This document shows positions 42,666 through 50,599 of a DNA stretch of 64,000 nt, one piece after another (position 1 is the first letter of the stretch; every line of letters starts with the position of its first letter). This stretch comes from Streptomyces sp. NRRL B-1347 (lineage in GTDB: Bacteria; Actinomycetota; Actinomycetes; Streptomycetales; Streptomycetaceae). The translations under genes were made by a program, and so were the position numbers. The stretch covers positions 1 through 64,000 of the forward strand of contig NZ_JOJM01000005.1 in NCBI RefSeq assembly GCF_000720325.1, in the 5' to 3' direction. The notes below the pieces were generated by a model. It made no database searches. It was not told the DNA's origin and was given only the letters and a program-made list of their open reading frames with translations.

Positions 42666-42878
42666 TCAGGCCGCTATCGCCAAGGTCGGCGGCTGCGGTG
42701 CCAGAGAGCTCAGTGGTGGCACCACGCGTCCGTCGGGCAGGAGTTCACCGGTGTCGTCGAACACGATGGTGCCGTTGCACAGCAGACTCCAGCCCTGTTC
42801 GGGGTGGGCGCTGACGACCAGCGCGGCGTCCCGGTCGGAACCCTGCGCTGACGGGCACGGCGGCTGATGGGCACACAT
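42666..42878 (-). CDS. DUF5999 small protein
   Basis: The 70-residue protein (MCAHQPPCPSAQGSDRDAAL, EQGWSLLCNGTIVFDDTGEL, LPDGRVVPPL) matches the Streptomyces DUF5999 family in length and pattern. Three cysteines near the start and in SLLCNG are conserved in that family as I recall it. Function unknown. Confidence 0.82.
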   Translation of the reverse strand: MCAHQPPCPSAQGSDRDAALVVSAHPEQGWSLLCNGTIVFDDTGELLPDGRVVPPLSSLAPQPPTLAIAA

Positions 42879-42996
42879 GGCACACCTCCGGGTCGCTGTA
42901 CGTCGGTGCCGCTTCGCGTGGCACCCTCTAGTACGTGTAATGACTCCGGCTCGCTCACGGACTCATCGCTTCGGGGGCTTACTAGGGCATGTTGAA

Positions 42997-43491
42997 TCAC
43001 GCGGGCAGGAAACCCGTCCCGAAGTGCTCCAGCAGTGCGCGCCGTGCGCCCTCGGTGTCGTCGGTGAGGCGCTCGGCGGCCCAGAGGAAGAAGTCGTCGG
43101 CGACCGTGGCGATCCAGTCGTCGCCGGGGTCCGCGGGGCCCGGATCCGGTGCCGGGTAGCGGAGTTCGAGTTCCGGTCCGCGCGGGCCGAAGACCGTGAA
43201 CAGACGGTGCCCGTCCGCCTCGCACGCCTGCCGTACGGAGACCGTGGCGCAGTCCCACCGCCGGGGCCCGTACTGCAGCCACAGCACGCCCGCGCCCGGC
43301 CCCTCGGCGTACAGGGCGGCGGCGACGGGCAGTTCACCCGCGCCGCCCGCCCCGCCGTCGAGGTGGAGGAAGCCGTGACAGCGCCCGGCCGCGGGGGTGA
43401 GGAGGCCCGTGGCCGGGGCCAGTGCCCACACCCGGCCGTGCTGGTCGTAGTCCTGGAGCACCACGGCATCGCTCGCCGCTCTGGGAGACAT
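42997..43491 (-). CDS. Conserved hypothetical protein
   Basis: I do not recognise the 164-residue protein (VVLQDYDQHGRVWALAPATG, WDCATVSVRQACEADGHRLF, LLEHFGTGFLP). It looks like a soluble beta-rich domain followed by two helices, without signal or membrane segment. Codon use is normal for the region, which supports a real gene. It precedes the DUF5999 gene on the same strand. Confidence 0.65.
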   Translation of the reverse strand: MSPRAASDAVVLQDYDQHGRVWALAPATGLLTPAAGRCHGFLHLDGGAGGAGELPVAAALYAEGPGAGVLWLQYGPRRWDCATVSVRQACEADGHRLFTVFGPRGPELELRYPAPDPGPADPGDDWIATVADDFFLWAAERLTDDTEGARRALLEHFGTGFLPA

Positions 43492-43599
43492 CGGGGGCCT
43501 TTCCGGGTGGGGCAGCAGTGAAGGGCGATGCGGACGTTACGGCGACGCGCGGCGGTCGCCAGGGTACGGCGGCTGCGCGTCCGGGTGACGTCCCCCTGG

Positions 43600-44847
43600 T
43601 CAGGTGCCCGATCCGGCTCTCGCCCACGGGCGTGTGGGCCGCCAGCCGAGGCGTCCCGACGGCGGGGTGCAGGCCATGTAGCCCACCGCGGCGAGGAGTT
43701 CGCAGCCCGCGGCCACGAGGAGGGCGCCGGGCAGGGACCAGGTGGCGAGCGGCCCGCCGAGGCCCGCTCCGACCGCGTATCCGGTGATCTTCAGGCTGGC
43801 GCCGGTGGTGAAGATCTGGCCGCGCAGCCGCTCCGGCGCCTCGCGGTGCCGGATCGCGAACAGCGCGGTGAGCTGGGGGCCTTCGGCCGCTCCCGCGATG
43901 ACCAGCGCGGCGACGAGCGGCACCGGCGACGCCGTCGCGGCGAGGGCGAACGCGGCGGCGAGGGCGAGCGTGCTCGCCAGCACGGTGGCGTCGGGCCGCA
44001 GCAGCCGCGGCCGCTTGGCCAGCAGGGCGTTCGCGGCGAGGGCCGCGGCGGCCAGGACGGTCAGCAGGAACGTACCGGAGTGCGGCGAGCCGAACGCGGC
44101 GTCGCCGAGCAGGGGCGTGCAGGTGACGAGCATGCCGACACCGACGTACGAGACGACGGACGTCAGGGTCGCGCGGGCGAGCGGCCGGGTGCTGGCGATG
44201 GCGACGAACCCGGAGACCAGATCGTCGACGATCGACGGCGCGGGGGCGGCCCGGGGCGCCGTCGCCGAGCCGTCGTCGGACGCCGAAGGGCGGCCGGGCA
44301 GGGCCCAGGCCGCGGGCAGCGCGAGCAGGATCAGCGTGAGGGACACGACGACGCCCGCCGGGGCACCGGCCAGCAGGGCCACGAGCCCGGCCAGGACCGG
44401 TCCTGCCAGTCCTGCGAGGTTGTAGGTCAGCGCGTCGAGCGCGGTGGCGCGCGGCAGTCCGTCCGGGGCGGCCACGCGCGGCAGTTGGGCGGTCCAGCCG
44501 CCGGCGAGCGCGGGACCGAGCAGCCCGCCGAGCACGGCGGCGGCGACCACCACCGGCAACGGGATCCGTCCCAGGCTCAGCAGGATGAGCAGCAGCGTCA
44601 CCGCGTACGCGGCCAGCGCGGCCGCGAGCAGCCGCCCCGGCCGTGCCGCCCGGTCGAGCACGGCGCCGATCACGGGGCCGCCCACCGCCGCCGACACCGT
44701 GATCCCGGCGAGCAGCGCGGACGCGGCGGACGCGGACCCGGTGACGGCGAGCCCGACCAGCAGCAGGGCGGGCCCCGACATCTCGTCACCGGTACGGGCC
44801 GCGGTGGCGCCCGCCAAGTAGCACGCAAGCCTGTAACGCATCATCAT
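43600..44847 (-). CDS. MFS transporter
   Basis: The protein of about 415 residues has ten to twelve hydrophobic segments and MFS motif remnants (GPVIGAVLDRAARP, and LRGQIFTTGASLKITGYAVG). Related proteins export drugs or sugars. The ATG triplet run at 44847-44841 leaves the exact start open; a GTG at 44856 is nine bases longer but overlaps an operator-like dyad. It is divergent from a CGNR regulator, and four symmetric half-sites span both starts. Confidence 0.8.
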   Translation of the reverse strand: MMMRYRLACYLAGATAARTGDEMSGPALLLVGLAVTGSASAASALLAGITVSAAVGGPVIGAVLDRAARPGRLLAAALAAYAVTLLLILLSLGRIPLPVVVAAAVLGGLLGPALAGGWTAQLPRVAAPDGLPRATALDALTYNLAGLAGPVLAGLVALLAGAPAGVVVSLTLILLALPAAWALPGRPSASDDGSATAPRAAPAPSIVDDLVSGFVAIASTRPLARATLTSVVSYVGVGMLVTCTPLLGDAAFGSPHSGTFLLTVLAAAALAANALLAKRPRLLRPDATVLASTLALAAAFALAATASPVPLVAALVIAGAAEGPQLTALFAIRHREAPERLRGQIFTTGASLKITGYAVGAGLGGPLATWSLPGALLVAAGCELLAAVGYMACTPPSGRLGWRPTRPWARAGSGT

Positions 44848-44893
44848 GCTCGGCACGTTACGCAGTAACGCAAATGCAATGGAAGAGCGTTAC
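44833..44893. promoter_or_regulatory. Symmetric four-half-site operator between MFS and CGNR genes
   Basis: GTAACG (44833-44838), CGTTAC (44856-44861), GTAACG (44865-44870) and CGTTAC (44888-44893) are arranged exactly symmetrically about 44863: a central dyad with a 3-bp spacer, flanked on both sides by a 17-bp gap and a further half-site. It covers the start of the MFS gene and the promoter of the regulator gene. Confidence 0.7.
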
Positions 44894-44912
44894 AATCCCA
44901 CGAGAACCTTCG

Positions 44913-45536
44913 ATGAGCGAGGCCATGGGGTGGTCGATGAACGACATCGGGAACGTGGACACCGCCGACAGTGACCCGGACGACGACTGGTCGACCCGGC
45001 ACTCCGTGCTGCGCACCGCGCACCGCACCGCCGCGCTCGTCAACGTCCTGGGCGGCCCGGCGCCGGAGGTGGAGGCGGTCCGGGCGGTGCTGCGCGAGTA
45101 CGGCGAGGACGACCCGCTCGATCTGACCGCCGAGGACGTGCGGGCGATGCGCACCGCCGCCGCGGCCCTGCGCGACGTCTTCGCCGCGCCCGACGTGGAC
45201 GCCGCCGCGCACCGCCTGAACCGCGTCCTCGCCGAGCACTGCGGCCCCGTCCGCCTCACCGCGCACGGCGGCGGCACGCCGTGGCACCCGCACCTGGACA
45301 GCGACGACGAGGCGCCGTGGGCGGAGTGGCTCCTCGCGTCGTCGTGCATGGCCCTGACCGTGCTCGTGTGGGACCGCCAGCGCCCTCCGGGCGGCCTGTG
45401 CGCGTCACCGCGCTGCGCGAACGTGTACATCGCGGTCGGCGGCGGCGCGGCCCGGCGCTACTGCTCGCGCCGCTGCGCCACCCGGGAGCGCGTGGCGAGC
45501 CACCGGCGGGCGAAGGAGGCGGCGGCCGGAGCGTGA
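44913..45536 (+). CDS. CGNR zinc-finger (ABATE-domain) regulator
   Basis: The 207-residue protein has an N-terminal ABATE-like domain (about 25-155) and a C-terminal CGNR zinc finger: CASPRCANVYIA, then RRYCSRRCATRERVASHRR, four cysteines. The family is a group of actinobacterial putative transcription regulators. The start is uncertain among ATGs at 44913, 44925 and 44937. The gene is divergent from an MFS exporter across a symmetric operator and probably controls it. Confidence 0.83.
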   Translation: MSEAMGWSMNDIGNVDTADSDPDDDWSTRHSVLRTAHRTAALVNVLGGPAPEVEAVRAVLREYGEDDPLDLTAEDVRAMRTAAAALRDVFAAPDVDAAAHRLNRVLAEHCGPVRLTAHGGGTPWHPHLDSDDEAPWAEWLLASSCMALTVLVWDRQRPPGGLCASPRCANVYIAVGGGAARRYCSRRCATRERVASHRRAKEAAAGA

Positions 45537-45565
45537 GCGCGCGCCGCTCGCCGCACGGGCCCGGT

Positions 45566-46270
45566 CTACCCCTCGTAACCGGCGTAGTCGTTCCAGCCCG
45601 GTGACTGAGTGATCTGCTGCCACGTCGGCCGCGGGGTTCCCGTCCTGAGCTGGAGCAACTCGCCGGGCAGGCTGAACAGCGGGGCCTTGCGCGGCTCGGC
45701 GAGGGCCTGGGCGACGATCACGTCGTGGAGCACCGCGGCCGTGTGCCGACGGGGGAGCGCGGCGTGCACGCGGTCGGCGTACCCGGGCGGCAGCAGGTCG
45801 GCATTCCCCGCGATGTCCATCCTGGCCCCCGCGCACACCAGCGCGATCTCGGGCCGCTTGCGCGAGGCGATGCCCTCGGACGTGTGCAGCGCGATCGCGT
45901 CCCACACGACCTCCACCCGCTCCGCCGACACCCCCTGCCGGGTGAGGAACTCGGCGGCGAGGTCCGCGCCGTCGACCTCGAACCGCTGCTCGCCGTTCCC
46001 CTCCTCGGTGAGGCCGACGTCATGCAGCACGCATCCGAGAAAGAACAACTCGTCGTCGTAGTCACGCCCGGCGACCACCCCGCGCCGCTCACCGACACAA
46101 CGGCCGTACAAGTACGTACGCATGCTGTGATGGAACATCACCGGCATCTCAATGCCCCGCGCATACCGCAACGCCGCCCACGCCAACTCACTCCCGGGAA
46201 TCCCGAACTCCCCCCACGCACTGTCACCCGAATCCGTCCCCGCCCCTACCTGAATGCTCTCTCGCGTCAT
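45566..46270 (-). CDS. HD-domain phosphohydrolase-like protein
   Basis: The 234-residue protein has the metal-binding HD pattern: FHHSMRTYLYG, LGCVLHDVGLTEEG and a later Asp in AGARMDIAG. It resembles the cyanamide hydratase/HD-superfamily group (GSELAWAALRYARGIEMPVM). The substrate could be a nucleotide or a small nitrile-type compound. No partner gene is adjacent. Confidence 0.83.
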   Translation of the reverse strand: MTRESIQVGAGTDSGDSAWGEFGIPGSELAWAALRYARGIEMPVMFHHSMRTYLYGRCVGERRGVVAGRDYDDELFFLGCVLHDVGLTEEGNGEQRFEVDGADLAAEFLTRQGVSAERVEVVWDAIALHTSEGIASRKRPEIALVCAGARMDIAGNADLLPPGYADRVHAALPRRHTAAVLHDVIVAQALAEPRKAPLFSLPGELLQLRTGTPRPTWQQITQSPGWNDYAGYEG

Positions 46271-46361
46271 ACGAGGAATTCTTCAACGGGACGGCAACGG
46301 CAGCAATGACGAAAAGCCCACCTATGCTGCCATGCGGGCAGGGCGGATGGACTGCTCAGCC

Positions 46362-46874
46362 TCAGAAGGGCACGTCCTCGAAGGGGGCCGGTTCCTCGTA
46401 CGGCACGGGCTCATCGGCGGGCCATTCGCCCGGGACCGTGGCGACGATCTCCAGCACGTCGCCCGGCGATTGACCGATGACGACGAGGGTGGGCTCGGTC
46501 GGGCTGGGTTCCAGGCACAGCAGCTTCCCGGGGGCGGAGAACCAGCGCGTGGGTTCGCCCTGCGGGTCGTACCACGCCGGGCAGGGCGGCAGCGCGACGG
46601 CCGCGCAGGCCGCCTCGACGGCGGCGACGGCCTCCGCGGTGGCCAAGCACTCGCGCCCGTACGGGCCGTAGCGGCGGGCCATGAGCGTCTCGCTCAGAAC
46701 CATTTCGACGCACGCAAGAGACACCCGGCCGAGGAAGGGCTGCCAGACGCCCTGCGGTAGATAATCCGAGAACAGGCCCACCGGCGGGTCATCGTCGTCG
46801 ACCCGGTCGAGCGGGATGCCCCAGTCTGCGCATCCCTGACGCGGCGATCGTCCGGAGGCCGCGGCCCGAGACAT
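46362..46874 (-). CDS. Hypothetical protein whose ribosome binding site lies in a strong hairpin
   Basis: I do not recognise the 170-residue protein (VWQPFLGRVSLACVEMVLSE, WYDPQGEPTRWFSAPGKLLC, acidic C-terminus). The ATG at 46874 follows GGAGGG with good spacing, but that site is inside a 16-bp hairpin (46876-46915). Either translation is gated or the true start is further in. No signal peptide or helix is seen. Confidence 0.62.
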   Translation of the reverse strand: MSRAAASGRSPRQGCADWGIPLDRVDDDDPPVGLFSDYLPQGVWQPFLGRVSLACVEMVLSETLMARRYGPYGRECLATAEAVAAVEAACAAVALPPCPAWYDPQGEPTRWFSAPGKLLCLEPSPTEPTLVVIGQSPGDVLEIVATVPGEWPADEPVPYEEPAPFEDVPF

Positions 46875-46875
46875 G

Positions 46876-46915
46876 CCCGAGCCCTCCGCGCACGGCCACG
46901 CGCGGAGGGCTCGGG
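46876..46915 (-). terminator. 16-bp hairpin: terminator after the PAP2 gene or RBS-hiding stem
   Basis: Arms 46876-46891 and 46900-46915 are exact inverse complements with an eight-base loop. It lies 56 bp after the PAP2 gene stop and one base before the next gene's ATG, and contains that gene's GGAGGG. Confidence 0.6.
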
Positions 46916-46971
46916 ATGTCCTGGTGCCGGAGTGCGGCTGTCGGGAAGTCGTGCGACCCGCAGCCGGGGAG

Positions 46972-48333
46972 TCACACCAATTCGGGCTGGGGTTCCGGGT
47001 GCAGGGAGCGGGTCGGCTTGGGGGCCGAGCGTTTGGTGGTGCGGATGTAGCCGTAGATCACGGAGCTCATCGCGAGGATGAGGAGCGGGCCGAATATCCA
47101 CGGGTAGGTGGCCATTTCCACGGCCAGATAGCGATAGGACACCAGGAGCGCGGCGAAAACGGCCAGGCCGTGGGCGACCAGCTGGATGGCGGACCGGTCC
47201 CAGCCGAGCGCGAGGGAGCGTACGGCCACTTCGATGGTGAGCGCGAACACCACGCCCGCGATGAGGTCCACGCCGTAGTGGTAGCCGAAGCCGAGCGTCG
47301 CGGCGAGCGTGGCGACGAGCCAGAACGTGCCCGCGTAGCGCAGCGCCCTCGGGCCCGTGCGGGAGTGCACGAAGATGATCGTGGCCCACGCGGTGTGCAG
47401 GCTGGGCATGCAGTTGCGCGGGGTGATCTCGTCGTACGTCATGGGGCCAGGCGTCATGCCAGGCAGCGTGTCCGGCCAGATGTTGGCCACCGCCCAGTGC
47501 TCGCCACCGGTGCCGAAGGCGCCCGTGCCGTAGGCGAAGACCGGCCCGACCACCGGGAAGATCATGTAGATGCTCGGCCCGAGGAGGCCGATCACCAGGA
47601 ACGTGCGCACCAGATGGTGGCGCGGGAAGCGGCGCTCGCCCGCCACGTTCCGCAGCTGGTACGCCGCGACGACCACCGCGGCCACCGCGAGCTGGACGTA
47701 GACGAAGTCGAGGAAGTGCTCGCCGAACGGGCCGGCCGCCCGGACGATCCGGCCCGCGAGCCACGACGGGTTGCCCAGCGCGTGATCGGCGGTCGCCACG
47801 TACTGGTCGAGCACCGTCGGCCGGGTCTTCGACGTGATCAGCAGCCAGGCGTCGCCGGTCTTGCGGCCGGCCACGAGCAGCAGACCGAGGCCGACGCCCT
47901 TCAGGAGCAGCATCCGCTCCCGGCCGGTGCGCCGCGTGACGGCGATGACCGCGTAGCCCAGAACCACCCACAGCGCGCCGTTGCCGAACGTCAGCTTTTC
48001 ACCGAGCGCCCATCGCACCAGAAAGAACGGAATGTCGATCGCGACCGCGATGCCGAGCGCGACGAACCTTTCCCGCCAGGTGAGCACCACCATCATCAGG
48101 GCCATGCCCGCGTACAGCAGCGGCCCCGAAGCAGGCGGGTAGACGACCTCTTGCACCTGGTTGGTGATCGGCCCCGGAAGCCCGTAGCGACGCGCGGCGA
48201 TTTCCAGGACGACGAGGAATGCGAGGGTCACCACACCCGCGGTGGCCCACAGGATCACCCGTGGTTGGCGCAACGTGGCGAATGAAATTCTGCAGTTAAT
48301 TCGCGAAAGCAGCCGCGATACTATGGATATCAA
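46972..48333 (-). CDS. Membrane phosphatase PAP2-family (inositolphosphotransferase Aur1-like)
   Basis: The protein of about 450 residues has an N-terminal half with six or so membrane helices and a C-terminal PAP2/Aur1-like half with the phosphatase motifs RNCMPSLHTAW (PSLH) and GYHYGVDLIAG (active-site His). The mix suggests a membrane lipid phosphatase or phosphotransferase. The start is uncertain: the TTG at 48333 has no Shine-Dalgarno, and codons before VILWATAGVV are A/T-rich and may be non-coding. Alternative in-frame TTG or GTG starts lie about 18-23 codons downstream. Confidence 0.8.
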   Translation of the reverse strand: MISIVSRLLSRINCRISFATLRQPRVILWATAGVVTLAFLVVLEIAARRYGLPGPITNQVQEVVYPPASGPLLYAGMALMMVVLTWRERFVALGIAVAIDIPFFLVRWALGEKLTFGNGALWVVLGYAVIAVTRRTGRERMLLLKGVGLGLLLVAGRKTGDAWLLITSKTRPTVLDQYVATADHALGNPSWLAGRIVRAAGPFGEHFLDFVYVQLAVAAVVVAAYQLRNVAGERRFPRHHLVRTFLVIGLLGPSIYMIFPVVGPVFAYGTGAFGTGGEHWAVANIWPDTLPGMTPGPMTYDEITPRNCMPSLHTAWATIIFVHSRTGPRALRYAGTFWLVATLAATLGFGYHYGVDLIAGVVFALTIEVAVRSLALGWDRSAIQLVAHGLAVFAALLVSYRYLAVEMATYPWIFGPLLILAMSSVIYGYIRTTKRSAPKPTRSLHPEPQPELV

Positions 48334-48725
48334 TTGTTTGGCCGATTTGTTAGACGTTAGCTAAACGGTTCGCCCGGTGTGCTGGGCGGCACGGTTTTCC
48401 GGTCGGGGGCGGGCAGGGGGCGGTCGTGAGTCGGATCATGCTATCGGAGCGGCACGGGTGGGTTTCGCTGGTCACGGGCTGTAAGAAGGCGAGTCGATCC
48501 TGTGCTCGAAAAGGCCGACGCGAAGGGGTGTGAATCTCTCGACGTCTTACGGGCGTTGAGGGTTCCACGGCTTGGCCGCGGGTCTCAAGTGCGGGCGCAC
48601 AGGTGTGCACCGGTCGCTCGGGTGAGGTGGTGGGCGCCCCTGAGTCGCCGAATGTCACGATCAGTTGTCGCCCGGCTACGAAGTCCGACGTGCTGGCCCG
48701 TGCCGTCCTGCGGCCCGCTGGGTGC
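48334..48725. other. Long intergenic region between metG and the PAP2 gene
   Basis: These 392 bases hold no ORF I can support. The first 40 are unusually A/T-rich and contain TTAGCTAA (48357-48364), a plausible promoter area for the PAP2 gene. I see nothing else. Confidence 0.5.
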
Positions 48726-50249
48726 TCAGTCCCCGGGCCCGTCGACCCGTGCGAACAGGGGCCGTGCCGCTGGGATGCGGCCGTCGGCCTCCGTCAGCTG
48801 GGCCGCGACACGGGCCGCAGATTCCGGGACGAAGGGGGCGAGCTGGTCGGAGAGCGTGCGGCAGGCGTGCAGGAGGGCGGCGAGGACCGCGTCCAGGTCG
48901 GCGCCCGCCTGCCGGTCCCCGGCGCGCTCGGCCTTGGCCAGCTCCCAGGGGCGCGTCGCGTCGACGCAGCGGTTGGCCTCCTCCACGATCCGCCACACCG
49001 CGGCCGTCGCCCGCCGGAAGTCGAAGTCCGCCAGGGCCGCGTCGATGTCGTCCCGCACGTGGCGACAGGCCGCGTCGAGCCGCTCGGTGCCCGCGACGAC
49101 ACCCCTCGTACGGGGGAGCCGGCCGTCGCGGAAGCGGTGCGCCATCGTCACGACCCGGTTGACGAGGTTCCCGAGGCCCCCGGCGAAGTCGGCGTCGGCC
49201 CGGACGACCAGCCGCTCCCGGGTGAAGTCCGCGTCCCCGACCCGGGGCACGTCCCGCAGCAGCCACCAGCGGACCGCGTCCGTGCCGTACGCGGCGGCAA
49301 GCTCCGCCGGGTCGACGGTCGTCCCGCCGGACTTGCTGATCTTGCGGCCGTCGACGGTGAGGTAGTCGTGCACGAGGACGTCCGTGGGCAGCGGCAGGCC
49401 CGCCGACAGGAGCATGGCGGGCCAGTAGACGGCGTGGAAGCGCACGACGCCCTTGCCGGCGAGGTGGACGCGGCGGGTGCTCCCCTCCCACCAGCGGGTG
49501 TATGCGGGGTCGTCGGTGCCGAGGCCGAGGCTGGTGACGTAGTTGCCGAGGGCGTCCCACCACACGTACACGACCTGGCCGGGGTCGTCGGGGACGGGGA
49601 TGCCCCAGCCGCGGGCGCGGGTGTGCGAGCGCGAGACGGAGAAGTCGTGCAGGCCGCCGTCGATGAGGGCGAGCACCTCGTTGCGGCGCGCGGCGGGTTC
49701 GACGCGCAGCTCGCCGGAGGAGATCAGCTCGCGCAGCCGGTCCGCGTACCGGGAGAGCCGGAAGAACCAGTTCTCCTCCGCGACGAGCTGTGGCTCGGTG
49801 CCGTGCTCGGCGCAGCGCCCCTCGACGAGCTCGGCCGGGGTGTAGAACTGCTCGCAGCCGACGCAGTACAGGCCCTCGTAGTGCTTGCGGTACAGATCCC
49901 CGGAGGCCGCGCACCGGCGCCACAGCTGCTCCACGCCCACGCGGTGGCGCGGGTCGCGGCTGGTGCGGATGAAGTCGTCGAAGGAGAGGGCGAGCGGTGC
50001 GCGCAGCGCCGCGAAGGCCTCCGCGTTGCGGTCGACCAGGTCCTGCACGGGCACGCCTTCGGCCTGGGCGGCCAGCACGTTCTTCAGGGAGTTGTCGTCC
50101 GTCCCGCTCAGGAAGCGGACCTCGTCGCCCCGCTGGCGCCGGTGGCGGGCGAGGACGTCCGCCTGGACGAGTTCGAGCGCGAAGCCCAGGTGCGGGCGGG
50201 CGTTGACGTACGGGATCGTCGTCGTGACGTACGTACGGGGTGTGGTCAT
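48726..50249 (-). CDS. metG: Methionyl-tRNA synthetase, probably a second copy
   Basis: The 507-residue enzyme has PYVNARPHLGFALELVQADV with the HIGH-type HLGF, the zinc region YCVGCEQFYTPAELVEG, the WFFRLSRYADRL segment, and KISKS in place of KMSKS, followed by an anticodon-binding domain. It lacks the C-terminal tRNA-binding extension, so it is the short actinobacterial type. It charges tRNA with methionine. Its 5' leader encodes a short peptide with two adjacent Met codons and two alternative hairpins (50296-50390), suggesting attenuation by Met-tRNA level. GGAGG precedes the ATG. Confidence 0.92.
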   Translation of the reverse strand: MTTPRTYVTTTIPYVNARPHLGFALELVQADVLARHRRQRGDEVRFLSGTDDNSLKNVLAAQAEGVPVQDLVDRNAEAFAALRAPLALSFDDFIRTSRDPRHRVGVEQLWRRCAASGDLYRKHYEGLYCVGCEQFYTPAELVEGRCAEHGTEPQLVAEENWFFRLSRYADRLRELISSGELRVEPAARRNEVLALIDGGLHDFSVSRSHTRARGWGIPVPDDPGQVVYVWWDALGNYVTSLGLGTDDPAYTRWWEGSTRRVHLAGKGVVRFHAVYWPAMLLSAGLPLPTDVLVHDYLTVDGRKISKSGGTTVDPAELAAAYGTDAVRWWLLRDVPRVGDADFTRERLVVRADADFAGGLGNLVNRVVTMAHRFRDGRLPRTRGVVAGTERLDAACRHVRDDIDAALADFDFRRATAAVWRIVEEANRCVDATRPWELAKAERAGDRQAGADLDAVLAALLHACRTLSDQLAPFVPESAARVAAQLTEADGRIPAARPLFARVDGPGD

Positions 50250-50295
50250 CGGAACCTCCAGTGGGAGAGGCGGGGCTCCGAGCCGGAAACAGAAC

Positions 50296-50316
50296 GAGGC
50301 CCCGACTCGGGGCCTC
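50296..50316 (-). terminator. Attenuator terminator in the metG leader
   Basis: GAGGCCCCGA and TCGGGGCCTC pair almost without a loop (about 9-10 bp), followed in the transcript by the U-rich GTTCTGTTT. It lies 47 bp before the metG start and 20 bp after the leader-peptide stop. Confidence 0.7.
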
Positions 50317-50336
50317 GGAAACGCGAACGTCCGGTA

Positions 50337-50390
50337 TCAGCAGCCCCGTTGGCGGGGCATCATCGCGAAGCGGTACTCGGACGTGATCAT
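50337..50390 (-). CDS. metG leader peptide with tandem Met codons
   Basis: This 17-codon ORF reads MITSEYRFAMMPRQRGC and stops 88 bp before metG. Codons 10 and 11 are ATG ATG. They sit immediately before a GCCCCG-ccaa-CGGGGC hairpin (50343-50358), whose 3' arm can pair instead with the 5' arm of the downstream terminator. This is the layout of a ribosome-stalling attenuator responding to charged tRNA-Met. No Shine-Dalgarno precedes the ATG, so the message may be leaderless with TACCAT as -10. The ORF is short, so the call rests on this arrangement. Confidence 0.6.
   Translation of the reverse strand: MITSEYRFAMMPRQRGC
50343..50358 (-). promoter_or_regulatory. Attenuator pause hairpin (1:2) in the metG leader
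   Basis: GCCCCG-ccaa-CGGGGC begins at the second Met codon. Its 3' arm CGGGGC is complementary to GCCCCG in the terminator's 5' arm, so a stalled ribosome would favour the antiterminator. Confidence 0.6.
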
Positions 50391-50599
50391 GGCGGGGATG
50401 GTAGCAGCCGTCGACGGGAGGGTGCCGGGGAATTTCCGGCGGGGCGGTGGCGCGGCCCGGCGTCAGGCCTCCGGCAGGCTCAGGGGAGCGAGGCGCGCGG
50501 GGACCGGACGCGGACTACGACGTCGCGTACCTGCCAGACCTCGGGTGGCACCCCCTGCTGGACTGAGGTCCGCGATCAGCCCCTCACCAGGACGGACCC

